Assembly (NCBI GenBank): GCA_902618795.1
Contig: CACNCF010000003.1
Coordinates: forward strand, 62,001 to 126,000
Length of the DNA: 64,000 nt
Reading direction: 5' to 3'
Source: an uncultured Prochlorococcus sp.
GTDB lineage: Bacteria > Cyanobacteriota > Cyanobacteriia > PCC-6307 > Cyanobiaceae
The position numbers were made by a program, and so were the translations under genes. Below are positions 14,753 through 25,415 of this stretch, one piece after another. Below the pieces are notes generated by a model, which saw only the letters and a list, made by a program, of their open reading frames with translations, was not told the DNA's origin and ran no database searches. The first letter of the stretch is position 1, and the number at the start of each line of letters is the position of its first letter.

Positions 14753-16009
14753 ATGAGTATTAAAAGAATTTTTCATGACCCAATTCATAAAGAAATAGTA
14801 TTTGATTCAGGAAAGCCAGAAGAATTAATGATTATGGAATTAATTGATACAGTTGCTTTTCAAAGACTGAGAAGAATAAAACAACTTGGAGCGGCATCAT
14901 TACTTTTTCATGGTGCAGAATCGAGTAGATTTACGCACTCAATTGGTGTTTTTTGTATTGCTAGAAAAATTTATAAGAGATTAATTGAAACTAAATCTTC
15001 ATTTTGTGAAAATAAATTTATTCTTTATGGAGCAGCTCTACTACATGATTTAGGTCATGGACCTTTAAGCCATACCAGTGAAACAATATTCAAACATGAT
15101 CACGAACAATGGTCTGAAAACTTAGTTACGAATTATTCTCCAATAAATTCAATCCTTAAAAAGTATGACAACGAATTACCAAGAAAAATTGGTGAATTAT
15201 TTCAATCTAAACAACTATTTTCAAAACCTTTAAAAACATTGATAAGTAGCGAGATTGATTGCGATCGTCTCGATTATCTTTTACGCGATAGTTACAACAC
15301 AGGTACTAATTATGGCTTAGTAGATTTAGACAGAATAATTTCAGCTCTTACCTTTTCACCTGATGGGAATATCGGAATCAAACCAAAAGGAGTGATCGCT
15401 ATTGAGCATTTCCTTGTACTTAGAAACTTGATGTATAGAACAATCTACAATCACAGGATTAACGAAATATCCACATGGATTCTAAAAAAAATATTACACA
15501 CAATAAAACATAATTATGAAAAGAATATTTGGTTAGATAATTCTTTATATAAGTGGATTTTTTCACCTTCAAAGGTTGATTTTGATGATTTCATAAGAAA
15601 TGATGATGTAACTTTTTATTATCATTTGATTAGATGGAAATATGAATCTTTTGAACCACTTTCAACACTATGCAAAATGTTTATTGACAGAGATTTATTA
15701 AAGGCATCAGACATAAGTTTTTTAAGTAAGGTGAATAGATTAAAAATACTTGCATTTGCCTCAAAATTATGTGAAAAGAATGGTTATGATTCAGAAATAT
15801 TTTGCGGGATTAAGGAAAGGTCTTTTAAGGGTTTTGAATCTAATAATGCGCTAAAAATATGGGACGGTACTCATCAAAGCGCATTAGAAAATAGCTCTGC
15901 ATTAATAAAAACTTTGTTGAGATCAGAGGAAACCTCTTTTATTATTTATCCAGATTTCATCAAAAATGAAATTAAAAATGAAATTTCATTATTAAAAAAC
16001 AATTCCTAG
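14753..16009 (+). CDS. HD-superfamily phosphohydrolase (dNTPase-like)
   Basis: IHKEIVFD, FQRLRRIKQLG, SSRFTHSIGVF, LLHDLGHGPLSHTSE, SEIDCDRLDYLLRDSYNTG. Confidence 0.88.
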   Translation: MSIKRIFHDPIHKEIVFDSGKPEELMIMELIDTVAFQRLRRIKQLGAASLLFHGAESSRFTHSIGVFCIARKIYKRLIETKSSFCENKFILYGAALLHDLGHGPLSHTSETIFKHDHEQWSENLVTNYSPINSILKKYDNELPRKIGELFQSKQLFSKPLKTLISSEIDCDRLDYLLRDSYNTGTNYGLVDLDRIISALTFSPDGNIGIKPKGVIAIEHFLVLRNLMYRTIYNHRINEISTWILKKILHTIKHNYEKNIWLDNSLYKWIFSPSKVDFDDFIRNDDVTFYYHLIRWKYESFEPLSTLCKMFIDRDLLKASDISFLSKVNRLKILAFASKLCEKNGYDSEIFCGIKERSFKGFESNNALKIWDGTHQSALENSSALIKTLLRSEETSFIIYPDFIKNEIKNEISLLKNNS

Positions 16010-16019
16010 ATTTAATTCA

Positions 16020-16682
16020 ATGGAAATCGTTTTAAAAAACACTAGAAGCAAATATTTAGAAATTTTTTCTTTGTTAGATTTAGATAATATCCAGAAAACT
16101 TTCAATAGATTTTCTTCCATCGAGGAACCTCTTGAAGCAGAAATTTTCGTAGTCAATGAGTCAATAAGTTCTCATCAATTATCAAAATTAAAAAATCATT
16201 TTGACAAAAGTAATATTTGTTCTTTATGCATTTACTCAAATAATAGAGATACAATACTAAGTGGGAAGTCTTTAAAAATTGAAGCAGCTTTTTTAAAAGA
16301 GAGAGAAATTAAAAATAAGTTACTATTATTTAATTCAAAAAAGAAAGACGATATTCTTCACAAAGGAACAGTACGATCCGGTGAAAGAATATCTTCAAAT
16401 GGGAACCTGTGCATTATTGGAGACGTTAATCCAGGAGCAATAGTTTACGCAAAGAAAAATATTTACGTTTGGGGCAAATTACTAGGGATCGCATTCGCAG
16501 GGAAAAGTGGAAATAAAAATGCCTCTATTTCATCCCTTTATTTAAACCCTTTACAGTTAAGAATCGCAGATGTGATAGCTATTGGACCAAAAGAAAAACC
16601 CAAAAATTATTATCCAGAAATTGCGATCATAGATAAACAAACGATAATTATCAAACCACACTTAATCGAAAATAAAAATTAA
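16020..16682 (+). CDS. minC: Septum site-determining protein MinC
   Basis: C-terminal GTVRSGERISSNGNLCIIGDVNPGAIVYAKKNIYVWGKLLGIAFAGKSGN; upstream of minD/minE. Confidence 0.92.
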   Translation: MEIVLKNTRSKYLEIFSLLDLDNIQKTFNRFSSIEEPLEAEIFVVNESISSHQLSKLKNHFDKSNICSLCIYSNNRDTILSGKSLKIEAAFLKEREIKNKLLLFNSKKKDDILHKGTVRSGERISSNGNLCIIGDVNPGAIVYAKKNIYVWGKLLGIAFAGKSGNKNASISSLYLNPLQLRIADVIAIGPKEKPKNYYPEIAIIDKQTIIIKPHLIENKN

Positions 16683-16793
16683 TCAATAATTTGCAATAAA
16701 TTAATTCAAACTAGATAAATTTAAGAATTACTTAATCTTTAAAATATTTAACTTTCTGAAAGTGGCTTTATTATTTGTAAAATCTTTAAAATC

Positions 16794-17609
16794 GTGGGGA
16801 AGAATACTCGCACAATATTAATTTGTTCAGGCAAGGGAGGGGTTGGCAAAACAACTTTAACTGCAAACCTGGGCATTGCACTTGCTAACAGCGGAGCAAC
16901 AACTGCTGTATTAGATGCTGATTTTGGCTTAAGAAATTTAGATCTTCTTCTAGGATTAGAAAATCGCATTATTTATACAGCTCAAGATGTTCTAGACAAG
17001 AATTGTCGTCTTGACCAAGCATTGGTTAGACATAAAAAGGAACCTAATCTTGCTCTTCTACCTGCTGGAGATCCCAGGATGCTGGATTGGATGAAGCCTG
17101 AAGATATGAAAAAAATTAGTGAGCTTCTTAGTGAGAACTTTGATTTTGTCTTAGTAGATTGTCCTGCTGGAGTAGAAGATGGCTTTAAAAATGCTCTTGC
17201 AGCCTGTAAAGAAGCTATTGTTGTTACTAATCCAGAATTATCCGCAGTACGGGACGCGGATAGAGTAATAGGGATTCTTAATACTTCGGATATTGAGCCT
17301 ATCCAACTTGTAATTAATAGAGTTCGCCCCAACATGATGGCTAGTCAAGAAATGTTATCTATCGAAGATGTACAAGGGATCCTTTCTTTACCCTTGTTAG
17401 GTATTGTTTTAGAAGATGAACAAGTAATAATAAGTACAAATAGAGGAGAGCCACTGACACTTTCAGATGGTAGATCTCCTGCAAAAAAATGTTATTTGAA
17501 TGTTTCTCAGAGACTTACAAATAAAGATGTTCCAATTATCGATCCAAAAAAAGAAGGCAAAAGTCTTAAAGATAAATTCATGAGATTAATGCAAACAAAG
17601 GTTTTTTAA
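16794..17609 (+). CDS. minD: Septum site-determining protein MinD
   Basis: Deviant Walker [37 protein letters not shown] start. Confidence 0.97.
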   Translation: MGKNTRTILICSGKGGVGKTTLTANLGIALANSGATTAVLDADFGLRNLDLLLGLENRIIYTAQDVLDKNCRLDQALVRHKKEPNLALLPAGDPRMLDWMKPEDMKKISELLSENFDFVLVDCPAGVEDGFKNALAACKEAIVVTNPELSAVRDADRVIGILNTSDIEPIQLVINRVRPNMMASQEMLSIEDVQGILSLPLLGIVLEDEQVIISTNRGEPLTLSDGRSPAKKCYLNVSQRLTNKDVPIIDPKKEGKSLKDKFMRLMQTKVF

Positions 17610-17610
17610 A

Positions 17611-17955
17611 ATGATGACTCTCAGAGATCTTATAAATAAATTACTTGGCAGAGAAACTTCTAGTGCAAATACTGCTAGAGAACGATTACAACTTGTACTT
17701 GCTCATGACAGAGTTGATATGAGTTCCCTAACAACTGATCTTTTAGATAAAATGAGGAAAGAGATTCTTGATGTTGTTGCTAAATATGTTGAAATTGATT
17801 TTGATGAGGTGGCAGTAAGTTTAGAGACTGAAGATAGAATGACTGCATTAGTTGCCAATTTACCAATCAAAAGAACTATTTCAGGAGAAATAAAATTCAA
17901 AAAAACCGATAAAACTGATAAAACTGATAAAGCTAATAAAGATATCAAAAAGTAA
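17611..17955 (+). CDS. minE: Cell division topological specificity factor MinE
   Basis: [17 protein letters not shown]-like motif, directly after minD; C-terminal (KTD)n repeat. Confidence 0.96.
   Translation: MMTLRDLINKLLGRETSSANTARERLQLVLAHDRVDMSSLTTDLLDKMRKEILDVVAKYVEIDFDEVAVSLETEDRMTALVANLPIKRTISGEIKFKKTDKTDKTDKANKDIKK
17902..17937 (+). repeat. 9-bp tandem repeat in the 3' end of minE
   Basis: aaaaccgat/aaaactgat/aaaactgat/aaagctaat encodes [12 protein letters not shown]. Confidence 0.85.
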
Positions 17956-18020
17956 TAAATTAAAAAAAAGCTAAAAAAATACTGATAATTGACCCTCCCT
18001 AATTGTAAAATAAATTTGTT

Positions 18021-18092
18021 GCCGGCTTAGCTCAGCGGTAGAGCAGCGCTTTTGTAAAGCGAAGGTCATCAGTTCAAATCTGTTAGCCGGCA
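18021..18092 (+). tRNA. tRNA-Thr (TGT)
   Basis: GCCGGCTTAGCTCAGCGGTAGAGCAGCGCTTTTGTAAAGCGAAGGTCATCAGTTCAAATCTGTTAGCCGGCA. Confidence 0.96.
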
Positions 18093-18103
18093 TTTTAATT
18101 TAT

Positions 18104-18271
18104 TTAATTCTTTTCAATATTCTTTGCTGAGAATAAAAAGACTAAACCTATCAGAGCAATGATGGGAAAGAATCTTATTTCGAGAACGTACTCTAAAAAA
18201 GATGTAAGGGGTTCAAGTATCCAATAAGTAACAAATTGAATTAATAAAACAAAAAATAATAATAAAAACAT
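18104..18271 (-). CDS. 55-aa hydrophobic mini-protein, translationally coupled to the YrdC gene
   Basis: MFLLLFFVLLIQFVTYWILEPLTSFLEYVLEIRFFPIIALIGLVFLFSAKNIEKN*; ATG overlaps the upstream stop codon (TAATG). Two predicted TM stretches by eye. Confidence 0.65.
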   Translation of the reverse strand: MFLLLFFVLLIQFVTYWILEPLTSFLEYVLEIRFFPIIALIGLVFLFSAKNIEKN

Positions 18272-18852
18272 TAATTCAGCTCCCTAACTAATACTTCTCC
18301 TTCTCTAATCAGTATCCAATGTCCACTTTCCTTCCAAAATATAATGGTGCTAGCTTTTCCACTTCTGTTTCCCCAGGGGATAGGGCCCAAAATTTCTACA
18401 GAAGGGAAATCTAAAGCAATACCTTCAACTGTTGTTGCCCCTTTAAAACCTGAAATATTTGCACTCGAAGTTAACAATGGGCCTGTCTGCCTCATGAGAG
18501 ATTGGGCCATGTCAGAATTTGGAATCCTCAACCCAAGAGTATGATCACTGCTTGTGAGGATTGTAGTATGCTTTTCTGAGGCAGGAATAACCATTGTCAG
18601 AGCTCCAGGCCAATATTTTGAAGCTATTTTTTCGTAATCTTTTTTAGCTGATTCGTGAACATAATCGATTAATTGTTTGTGTTCTGATCCCATAAGAATT
18701 AAGGGTTTGTCTCTAGCTCTTTTTTTAAACTCATAAATACTATTTGAAAATTTTGGCAGACATCCAATTGCAGGTAATGTGTCAGTTGGAAAAATTATAG
18801 GTAAACCACTTTCAAGAGTCTTCAAGGCGGTTTTACAGTCTACTAAATTCAT
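18271..18852 (-). CDS. Sua5/YciO/YrdC-family threonylcarbamoyl-AMP synthase
   Basis: FPTDTLPAIGCLP, KKRARDKPL, LGLRIPNSDMAQSLM, GPLLTSSANISG. Confidence 0.9.
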   Translation of the reverse strand: MNLVDCKTALKTLESGLPIIFPTDTLPAIGCLPKFSNSIYEFKKRARDKPLILMGSEHKQLIDYVHESAKKDYEKIASKYWPGALTMVIPASEKHTTILTSSDHTLGLRIPNSDMAQSLMRQTGPLLTSSANISGFKGATTVEGIALDFPSVEILGPIPWGNRSGKASTIIFWKESGHWILIREGEVLVRELN

Positions 18853-18875
18853 TTAGATTATAAACCTATGATAAT

Positions 18876-19745
18876 TTATTTATATCTTCCAATGGTAAAC
18901 CTACCGATACCTGAAAGGTCTTTCACAATTTCTATTGATGTAAATTTATTTTTAATAAGTAGTTGTTTTACTTTTTCACCTTGATCAAAATGATTCTCTA
19001 AAATTAGCCAGCCCTTATCCTTTAAAAATAATGGTGCTTTTTGTATTATTTCCCTAATATGTTTTAAACCATCTTCGCCGCCTACTAAAGCAACTTTAGG
19101 TTCAAAATTTTTAACTTCTTTGGGTAATTTTTCATAAGTATCTTTAGGAATATATGGCGGGTTTGAAATAGCGAGGTCTAATTTTCCTTTAAAACTTTCA
19201 AGAGGTGACCACCAATTTCCACAATAAAATTTCAAATTTGATTGTTTAGAAGAATTTATATGATTTTTAGTGGCTATTTCTAATGCATCTCGATCTATAT
19301 CAGTTGCTACTACTTTGCTAAATGGATAAGCTAATGCCAATGCGATACTTATAGCGCCTGATCCAGTTCCTAGTTCAACAAAAAATAATTTTTCTGACTT
19401 CTTTCTAAATAAATTGCAGACTATATCAACTATTAATTCTGTTTCTGGTCTAGGAATTAGTACTTTGTTTGAAACTTTTAATTTTAAGTCTCTCCAAAAA
19501 GTTATTCCACAAAGATACTGAATTGGACAAGATTCTAGTAAATGTTCGTTCCAAATAGACTCTAAGAATTCTAAGTTTTGTTTTAAATTTAAATTTCCCT
19601 CAGGATTTATATTTATCAGGCTTAGATCACTAGTTGATACACCGCCTATACAATCAAGTAAAACAGCAAAAGATTGCTGATCGCCTCCTTTAGAAAGCTG
19701 CTTTTTTTTCCAAAATAAAAATTCTTCTACAGAAATGCTGAGCAT
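18876..19745 (-). CDS. prmC: Release factor glutamine methyltransferase
   Basis: PIQYLCGITFWRDL, VLIPRPETELIVD, ELGTGSGAISIALA, DLAISNPPYIP (NPPY). Confidence 0.95.
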   Translation of the reverse strand: MLSISVEEFLFWKKKQLSKGGDQQSFAVLLDCIGGVSTSDLSLININPEGNLNLKQNLEFLESIWNEHLLESCPIQYLCGITFWRDLKLKVSNKVLIPRPETELIVDIVCNLFRKKSEKLFFVELGTGSGAISIALALAYPFSKVVATDIDRDALEIATKNHINSSKQSNLKFYCGNWWSPLESFKGKLDLAISNPPYIPKDTYEKLPKEVKNFEPKVALVGGEDGLKHIREIIQKAPLFLKDKGWLILENHFDQGEKVKQLLIKNKFTSIEIVKDLSGIGRFTIGRYK

Positions 19746-19756
19746 TTATTAAGGCA

Positions 19757-19909
19757 TTAGCGTTTTGGCCCAAGCCTACCTTTACTAGAGTCAGAGTAGA
19801 AGCTTGATTTTTCTCCATCTTGAGTAGAAATAAATAAACCTATTAGGAATATTGTTGGAACCCCTACAAATAAAAGACTAGCTACGAATCCAAAATTAGT
19901 TGTTTCCAT
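19757..19909 (-). CDS. psbM: Photosystem II reaction center protein M
   Basis: METTNFGFVASLLFVGVPTIFLIGLFISTQDGEKSSFYSDSSKGRLGPKR* (50 aa), read manually. Confidence 0.93.
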   Translation of the reverse strand: METTNFGFVASLLFVGVPTIFLIGLFISTQDGEKSSFYSDSSKGRLGPKR

Positions 19910-20014
19910 TTAATTAGTAGTTCTATATTAGTTAAATAAGACTATAGACATATATCTTGGAATAAAGTGGAAAAATAAACAAATTTTATAAACTGATTAA
20001 CAGTCTTAAACAAT

Positions 20015-20377
20015 TTAGCGAGGTAATTTTTTATTTTCACTAATTTTTTTTAGTTCTTCCAAATTTGAGGGGGGGGATTGAGGTTTTGTTAAAATTACTG
20101 AAGACGATTTTATTAGTGTTTGGCATGCAAGTCGCCAATTTTCTGGTCTATTTTTGAGTTTTTCTTCTTCAACAGATGTTAGAGGGCTCAAAGAATTTTT
20201 GTTTCCACCTTCCACTGAAATGAAACAAGTACTGCATTGTCCTGCCCCTCCACAATTTCCTAAAATACCTTTTAAACCATAAAGTTGTAAGTTTTCTTTA
20301 ATTACCAATTCCCTTAAATTTTCACCAGGATTACATTGGACCTCTAAATCCTCACGGATAAATCTGATAGTTGCCAT
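20015..20377 (-). CDS. 2Fe-2S ferredoxin domain protein with CX5CX2C motif
   Basis: 120 aa; GNCGGAGQCSTCFISVEGG...NWRLACQTL. Confidence 0.88.
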   Translation of the reverse strand: MATIRFIREDLEVQCNPGENLRELVIKENLQLYGLKGILGNCGGAGQCSTCFISVEGGNKNSLSPLTSVEEEKLKNRPENWRLACQTLIKSSSVILTKPQSPPSNLEELKKISENKKLPR

Positions 20378-20599
20378 TTTTTTAGTTATTTTTCTTATTT
20401 TGACGTTTTACTTTGAGAATTGTGACCAAAATATTAACAATTTTTTGCTAAAAATTCCTTGTAAACTCAGTCTAGCAGGTTGATTTGCCCAATTTTTGCA
20501 AGAAAATAAATTTATTTACAAAAATCCCTCAAAGACTAAAAAACCCTTACTATCGTGATGTTTAGCTGTTTATTCAGCATAGTTACTAGAAATTAACCG

Positions 20600-22123
20600 A
20601 TGGGATTGCCTTGGTATCGAGTTCACACGGTAGTTATTAATGACCCAGGTCGACTACTCGCTGTGCATCTTATGCATACTGCATTATTAGCCGGCTGGGC
20701 CGGTTCTATGGCTCTTTATGAATTAGCCATTTTTGATCCTTCTGATGCTGTTCTCAATCCAATGTGGAGACAGGGAATGTACGTTATGCCTTTCATGGCA
20801 AGACTTGGTATCACAAGTAGTTGGAATGGATGGGATATTACGGGTGCTACAGGAGTTGATCCTGGATTCTGGAGTTTTGAAGGTGTTGCAGCAGCACACA
20901 TAGTATTTAGTGGTCTCTTGATGTTGGCTTCCATTTGGCACTGGACATACTGGGATTTGGATCTATGGGAAGATTCAAGAACTGGTGAGCCTGCTCTTGA
21001 TTTACCAAGAATATTCGGAATTCACCTTCTTCTAGCTGGACTCACATGCTTTGGTTTTGGAGCTTTTCATTGTGCAAACGTAGGTATTTGGGTTTCAGAT
21101 CCATATGGTTTAACTGGTCATGTAGAGCCAGTAGCGCCTTCCTGGGGAGTAGAAGGATTTAACCCCTTTAATCCAGGAGGAATTGTTGCTAATCATATTG
21201 CTGCTGGACTTATGGGGATTATTGGGGGAATTTTTCACATTACCAATAGACCTGGAGAAAGACTTTATAGAGCATTAAAACTTGGGAGTCTTGAAGGAGT
21301 TCTAGCTAGTGCACTTGCTGCAGTTTTATTTGTTTCCTTCGTTGTTGCAGGAACAATGTGGTACGGTTCAGCGACAACACCAGTCGAATTATTTGGTCCT
21401 ACCAGATATCAATGGGATTCGGGATATTTCAAAACTGAAATCAACAGAAGGGTTCAAGCTGCTATAGATGATGGTGCCACTAAAGAAGAGGCATATGCAT
21501 CGATTCCAGAGAAACTAGCCTTTTACGATTATGTTGGAAATAGTCCTGCAAAAGGTGGCTTATTCAGAGTTGGAGCTCTCGTAAATGGTGATGGTTTACC
21601 AACTGGTTGGCAAGGTCATATTGCTTTTCAAGACAAAGAAGGTAACGAATTAGAAGTTAGAAGAATACCTAATTTCTTTGAAAACTTTCCAGTCATTCTT
21701 GAAGACAAAGAAGGTAATGTAAGAGCAGATATTCCCTTTAGAAGAGCTGAAGCAAAGTATTCGTTTGAACAGACTGGAATTACTGCAACTATCTATGGAG
21801 GAGATCTTAATGGTCAAACATTTACTGATCCTGCAGTAGTTAAAAGATTAGCTAGAAAGGCTCAACTTGGAGAAGCATTCAAGTTTGACAGAGAGACTTA
21901 TAAATCTGACGGTGTATTCCGAAGCTCACCAAGAGCATGGTTTACATATGCACATTTATGTTTCGGATTGCTATTCTTGTTTGGCCACTGGTGGCACGCC
22001 TCACGAACTCTTTACAGAAATTCCTTTGCTGGTATTGATGCTGAGATTGGCGACCAAGTTGAATTTGGTTTATTCAAGAAGCTTGGTGACGAAACTACAA
22101 GAAGAATCCCAGGAAGGGTTTAA
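20600..22123 (+). CDS. psbB: Photosystem II CP47 chlorophyll apoprotein
   Basis: [43 protein letters not shown]. Confidence 0.99.
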   Translation: MGLPWYRVHTVVINDPGRLLAVHLMHTALLAGWAGSMALYELAIFDPSDAVLNPMWRQGMYVMPFMARLGITSSWNGWDITGATGVDPGFWSFEGVAAAHIVFSGLLMLASIWHWTYWDLDLWEDSRTGEPALDLPRIFGIHLLLAGLTCFGFGAFHCANVGIWVSDPYGLTGHVEPVAPSWGVEGFNPFNPGGIVANHIAAGLMGIIGGIFHITNRPGERLYRALKLGSLEGVLASALAAVLFVSFVVAGTMWYGSATTPVELFGPTRYQWDSGYFKTEINRRVQAAIDDGATKEEAYASIPEKLAFYDYVGNSPAKGGLFRVGALVNGDGLPTGWQGHIAFQDKEGNELEVRRIPNFFENFPVILEDKEGNVRADIPFRRAEAKYSFEQTGITATIYGGDLNGQTFTDPAVVKRLARKAQLGEAFKFDRETYKSDGVFRSSPRAWFTYAHLCFGLLFLFGHWWHASRTLYRNSFAGIDAEIGDQVEFGLFKKLGDETTRRIPGRV

Positions 22124-22146
22124 ACTAAACTTTATTAATTAATCTT

Positions 22147-22245
22147 ATGGAAGCTTTCGCTTACGTTCTTATTCTAACTCTAGCAGTTGTTACTTTATTC
22201 TTTGCTGTCGCCTTTAGAGACCCACCTAAATTTGATAGAAAATGA
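22147..22245 (+). CDS. psbT: Photosystem II reaction center protein T
   Basis: [32 protein letters not shown] (32 aa) immediately downstream of psbB. Confidence 0.95.
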   Translation: MEAFAYVLILTLAVVTLFFAVAFRDPPKFDRK

Positions 22246-22252
22246 ACTAATA

Positions 22253-22283
22253 AAAAAAACCTCTTGTAAAAGAGGTTTTTTTA
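22253..22283 (+). terminator. Intrinsic terminator after psbB-psbT
   Basis: AAAACCTCTTgtaaAAGAGGTTTTTTT hairpin with T-tract. Confidence 0.88.
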
Positions 22284-22318
22284 CTTTTCATAATTAAAAT
22301 AATACTCTACTATTAGAG

Positions 22319-22822
22319 TTGAAGTACAGCTTATTTCACCACATGCAGTGTCCAACCTGTCAAAACACAGATAGCAGAGTTTTGGAATCAAGATCTGCTG
22401 ATAGTGGTAAAAGTGTTCGAAGAAGAAGAGAGTGCTTAAATTGTAGCTTTAGATTTACAACTTACGAAAGAGTGGAATCAATGCCAGTTTCAGTTATAAA
22501 AAAAGACGGTGGCAGAGAATTATTTGATAAACAAAAACTATTTACTGGAATATCAAGAGCTTGCGAAAAGACTAATTTCAGTAGTGAAGAAATTATGAAT
22601 TTTGTAGATGGAATTGAATCACAAATTGTTCAAGACTCCAATAAAGATATTAAATCTTCACAAATCGGAGAATTAATACTTAAAAATCTTAGGAAAGAAA
22701 ACGAAGTCGCCTACATAAGATACGCCTCAGTATACAGAAAATTTAATGGGGTCAAAGATTTTATTTCTACTCTTGAATCCCTTAAAGGAAGTTCAAAAAA
22801 CCAATTAGCTTCAATTTCATAA
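22319..22822 (+). CDS. nrdR: Transcriptional repressor NrdR
   Basis: [43 protein letters not shown] plus ATP-cone. ATG at 22343 is the likelier start. Confidence 0.95.
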   Translation: MKYSLFHHMQCPTCQNTDSRVLESRSADSGKSVRRRRECLNCSFRFTTYERVESMPVSVIKKDGGRELFDKQKLFTGISRACEKTNFSSEEIMNFVDGIESQIVQDSNKDIKSSQIGELILKNLRKENEVAYIRYASVYRKFNGVKDFISTLESLKGSSKNQLASIS

Positions 22823-22931
22823 AATTCAGCATCTTAAAGTGTAGAATAAATAACACAAATATTTTTTGCTATTGGTTTGCAGGCTAGTAGCATTCCTTTC
22901 TAACTACCTTAGGTAGTCTGCGATACAAGAA

Positions 22932-24023
22932 ATGAACGAAAATTCTTCCCAAACCATTAATGAACTTTCTGAGGATCAAGAATTAAAAAACTCCTCTAAG
23001 ATAGACAATGATTCAGAAACCCAAAATGAGGAAGATTTATTATTTGAGAAGAGCGATATCCCTTCAGCAGATTCTTCCTCTAGCAGAACAAATGCGGATT
23101 TTGACAACGCAGGATTCACACAAGAAGAATTCGCATCACTTTTGGGTAAGTATGACTATAATTTTAAACCTGGCGATCTAGTTAAAGGTACCGTTTTTGC
23201 TCTAGAGCCCAAAGGGGCCATGATAGATATAGGGGCAAAAACAGCTGCTTTTATGCCAGTTCAGGAGGTTTCAATAAATAGAGTTGAAGGACTTAATGAT
23301 GTTTTACAACCTTCAGAAAGTAGAGAATTTTTCATAATGAGCGAAGAAAATGAAGATGGCCAATTAGCCCTCTCCATTAGAAGAATTGAATACCAGAGAG
23401 CATGGGAAAGGGTTAGACAACTTCAAAAAGAAGATGCAACTATATATTCTGAAGTTTTTGCAACAAACAGAGGTGGAGCTCTTGTTAGGGTAGAAGGCTT
23501 GAGAGGTTTTATCCCGGGTTCTCATATAAGTGCTCGAAAAATTAAAGATGACTTAGAAGGTGAATATTTACCTTTAAAATTTCTGGAAGTTGATGAAGAG
23601 AGAAATAGATTAGTACTTAGTCATAGAAGAGCATTGGTTGAGAAAAAAATGAACCGACTTGAGGTAGGTGAAGTTGTTGTTGGTTCTGTAAAAGGTATAA
23701 AACCTTATGGAGCCTTTATTGATATTGGTGGAGTAAGTGGTCTATTGCACATTTCTGAAATTAGTCATGAACATATTGAGACTCCTCATAATGTTTTAAA
23801 TGTAAATGACCAAATGAAAGTAATGATAATTGACCTTGATTCAGAAAGAGGACGAATTTCATTATCTACTAAAGCTCTTGAACCTGAACCAGGTGATATG
23901 CTAAAGGATCCTCAAAAAGTTTTTAGTAAAGCTGAGGAAATGGCTGCGAAATACAAACAAATGTTGTTTGAACAAACTGACGATAATGAAGGAATCACCC
24001 CAACTGCATCTGAAATAGTATAA
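22932..24023 (+). CDS. rpsA: 30S ribosomal protein S1
   Basis: Three S1 motifs, e.g. GDLVKGTVFALEPKGAMIDIGAKTAAFMP and GEVVVGSVKGIKPYGAFIDIGGVSGLLHISEIS. Confidence 0.95.
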   Translation: MNENSSQTINELSEDQELKNSSKIDNDSETQNEEDLLFEKSDIPSADSSSSRTNADFDNAGFTQEEFASLLGKYDYNFKPGDLVKGTVFALEPKGAMIDIGAKTAAFMPVQEVSINRVEGLNDVLQPSESREFFIMSEENEDGQLALSIRRIEYQRAWERVRQLQKEDATIYSEVFATNRGGALVRVEGLRGFIPGSHISARKIKDDLEGEYLPLKFLEVDEERNRLVLSHRRALVEKKMNRLEVGEVVVGSVKGIKPYGAFIDIGGVSGLLHISEISHEHIETPHNVLNVNDQMKVMIIDLDSERGRISLSTKALEPEPGDMLKDPQKVFSKAEEMAAKYKQMLFEQTDDNEGITPTASEIV

Positions 24024-24162
24024 CTTCGCTGATTTATTTTGTGTACGAGAATATCGGGAATTAAGCCTCATTATTCTTTTACAAGTTTTCTTTAATTTAC
24101 AAAAATTGATTAGTATCGATAATCTAATTTAAAATAATATTTAATTTTAAAATTATTTGTAA

Positions 24163-25404
24163 ATGAATGATTTCATTTTCACTTCTGAATCCGTTACTGA
24201 AGGTCATCCTGACAAAATATGTGATCAAATTAGTGACGCTGTTTTAGATGCTTTATTGACAGAAGATCCAGAAAGCAGAGTTGCATGCGAAACTGTCGTT
24301 AATACGGGTCTTTGTTTACTTACTGGAGAAATAACTTCAAAAGCAAAGGTCGATTACATAAAACTTGTTAGAAATGTAATTAAAGAAATTGGATATGAAG
24401 GTTATAGAGCGGGTGGTTTTGACGCAAATAGTTGTGCAGTTTTAGTAGCACTTGACGAACAATCACCGGATATTTCTCAAGGAGTAAACGAAGCGGATGA
24501 TGTTAACGATGATTTGGAAGATAATACCGGAGCTGGTGACCAAGGCATAATGTTCGGCTATGCATGCGATGAGACGCCTGAATTAATGCCCTTACCGATT
24601 AGCTTGGCACATAGATTAGCCATTCAACTTGCCAAAGTAAGGCATGAAGAAGTCCTTAATTATCTGCTCCCTGATGGTAAAACTCAAGTAAGCATTGATT
24701 ACGAAAAAGGTTTACCAGTCTCAATTAACACGATTTTAATTTCAACTCAACATAATCCTGAAATTGATGGAACAACAAATGAAGAGAAAATTCGTCAAAG
24801 AATAAAAGAAGATTTATGGACGCATGTCGTAATTCCTGCAACTGAAGATTTAGAAATCAAACCAAACATCAGCAAGACAAGATTTCTAGTAAACCCCACA
24901 GGAAAATTTGTCGTAGGGGGGCCTCAAGGAGATGCAGGGCTAACTGGCAGAAAAATTATTGTAGATACTTATGGTGGATATGCAAGACACGGAGGAGGAG
25001 CATTTTCTGGTAAAGACCCCACAAAAGTAGATAGATCAGCCGCTTATGCAGCACGTTATGTAGCTAAAAGTATAGTTAAGGCAAAATTGGCAAAAAAAGC
25101 AGAAGTACAATTAAGTTATGCAATTGGAGTAGCAAAACCAATTTCTATTCTCGTGGAAACTTTTGGTACAGGTGTTATTTCACAAGTTAATTTGACTGAG
25201 CTAATTAATGAGCACTTTGATTTAAGACCCGCAGCAATAATAAAAGAATTTAACTTAAGAAATCTACCCAAACAAATGGGTGGTAAGTTTTTTCGAAAGA
25301 CTGCTTCCTATGGACATTTTGGCAGAAGAGATCTTGAGCTCCCTTGGGAAAATGTAGAAGAAAAAGCAGCCCAATTAGCAGAGGCTGCAAAAATCTTTTT
25401 ATAA
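24163..25404 (+). CDS. metK: S-adenosylmethionine synthase
   Basis: [56 protein letters not shown]. Confidence 0.99.
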   Translation: MNDFIFTSESVTEGHPDKICDQISDAVLDALLTEDPESRVACETVVNTGLCLLTGEITSKAKVDYIKLVRNVIKEIGYEGYRAGGFDANSCAVLVALDEQSPDISQGVNEADDVNDDLEDNTGAGDQGIMFGYACDETPELMPLPISLAHRLAIQLAKVRHEEVLNYLLPDGKTQVSIDYEKGLPVSINTILISTQHNPEIDGTTNEEKIRQRIKEDLWTHVVIPATEDLEIKPNISKTRFLVNPTGKFVVGGPQGDAGLTGRKIIVDTYGGYARHGGGAFSGKDPTKVDRSAAYAARYVAKSIVKAKLAKKAEVQLSYAIGVAKPISILVETFGTGVISQVNLTELINEHFDLRPAAIIKEFNLRNLPKQMGGKFFRKTASYGHFGRRDLELPWENVEEKAAQLAEAAKIFL

Positions 25405-25415
25405 AATATTTTTCT

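Noticed and set aside
21867-22142. 91-aa plus-strand ORF within psbB
   Set aside because: Out-of-frame overlap with the certain psbB coding sequence.
24030-24162. Possible SAM riboswitch upstream of metK
   Set aside because: Only a short TATCGATA palindrome and AT-rich sequence; no recognisable SAM-riboswitch core.
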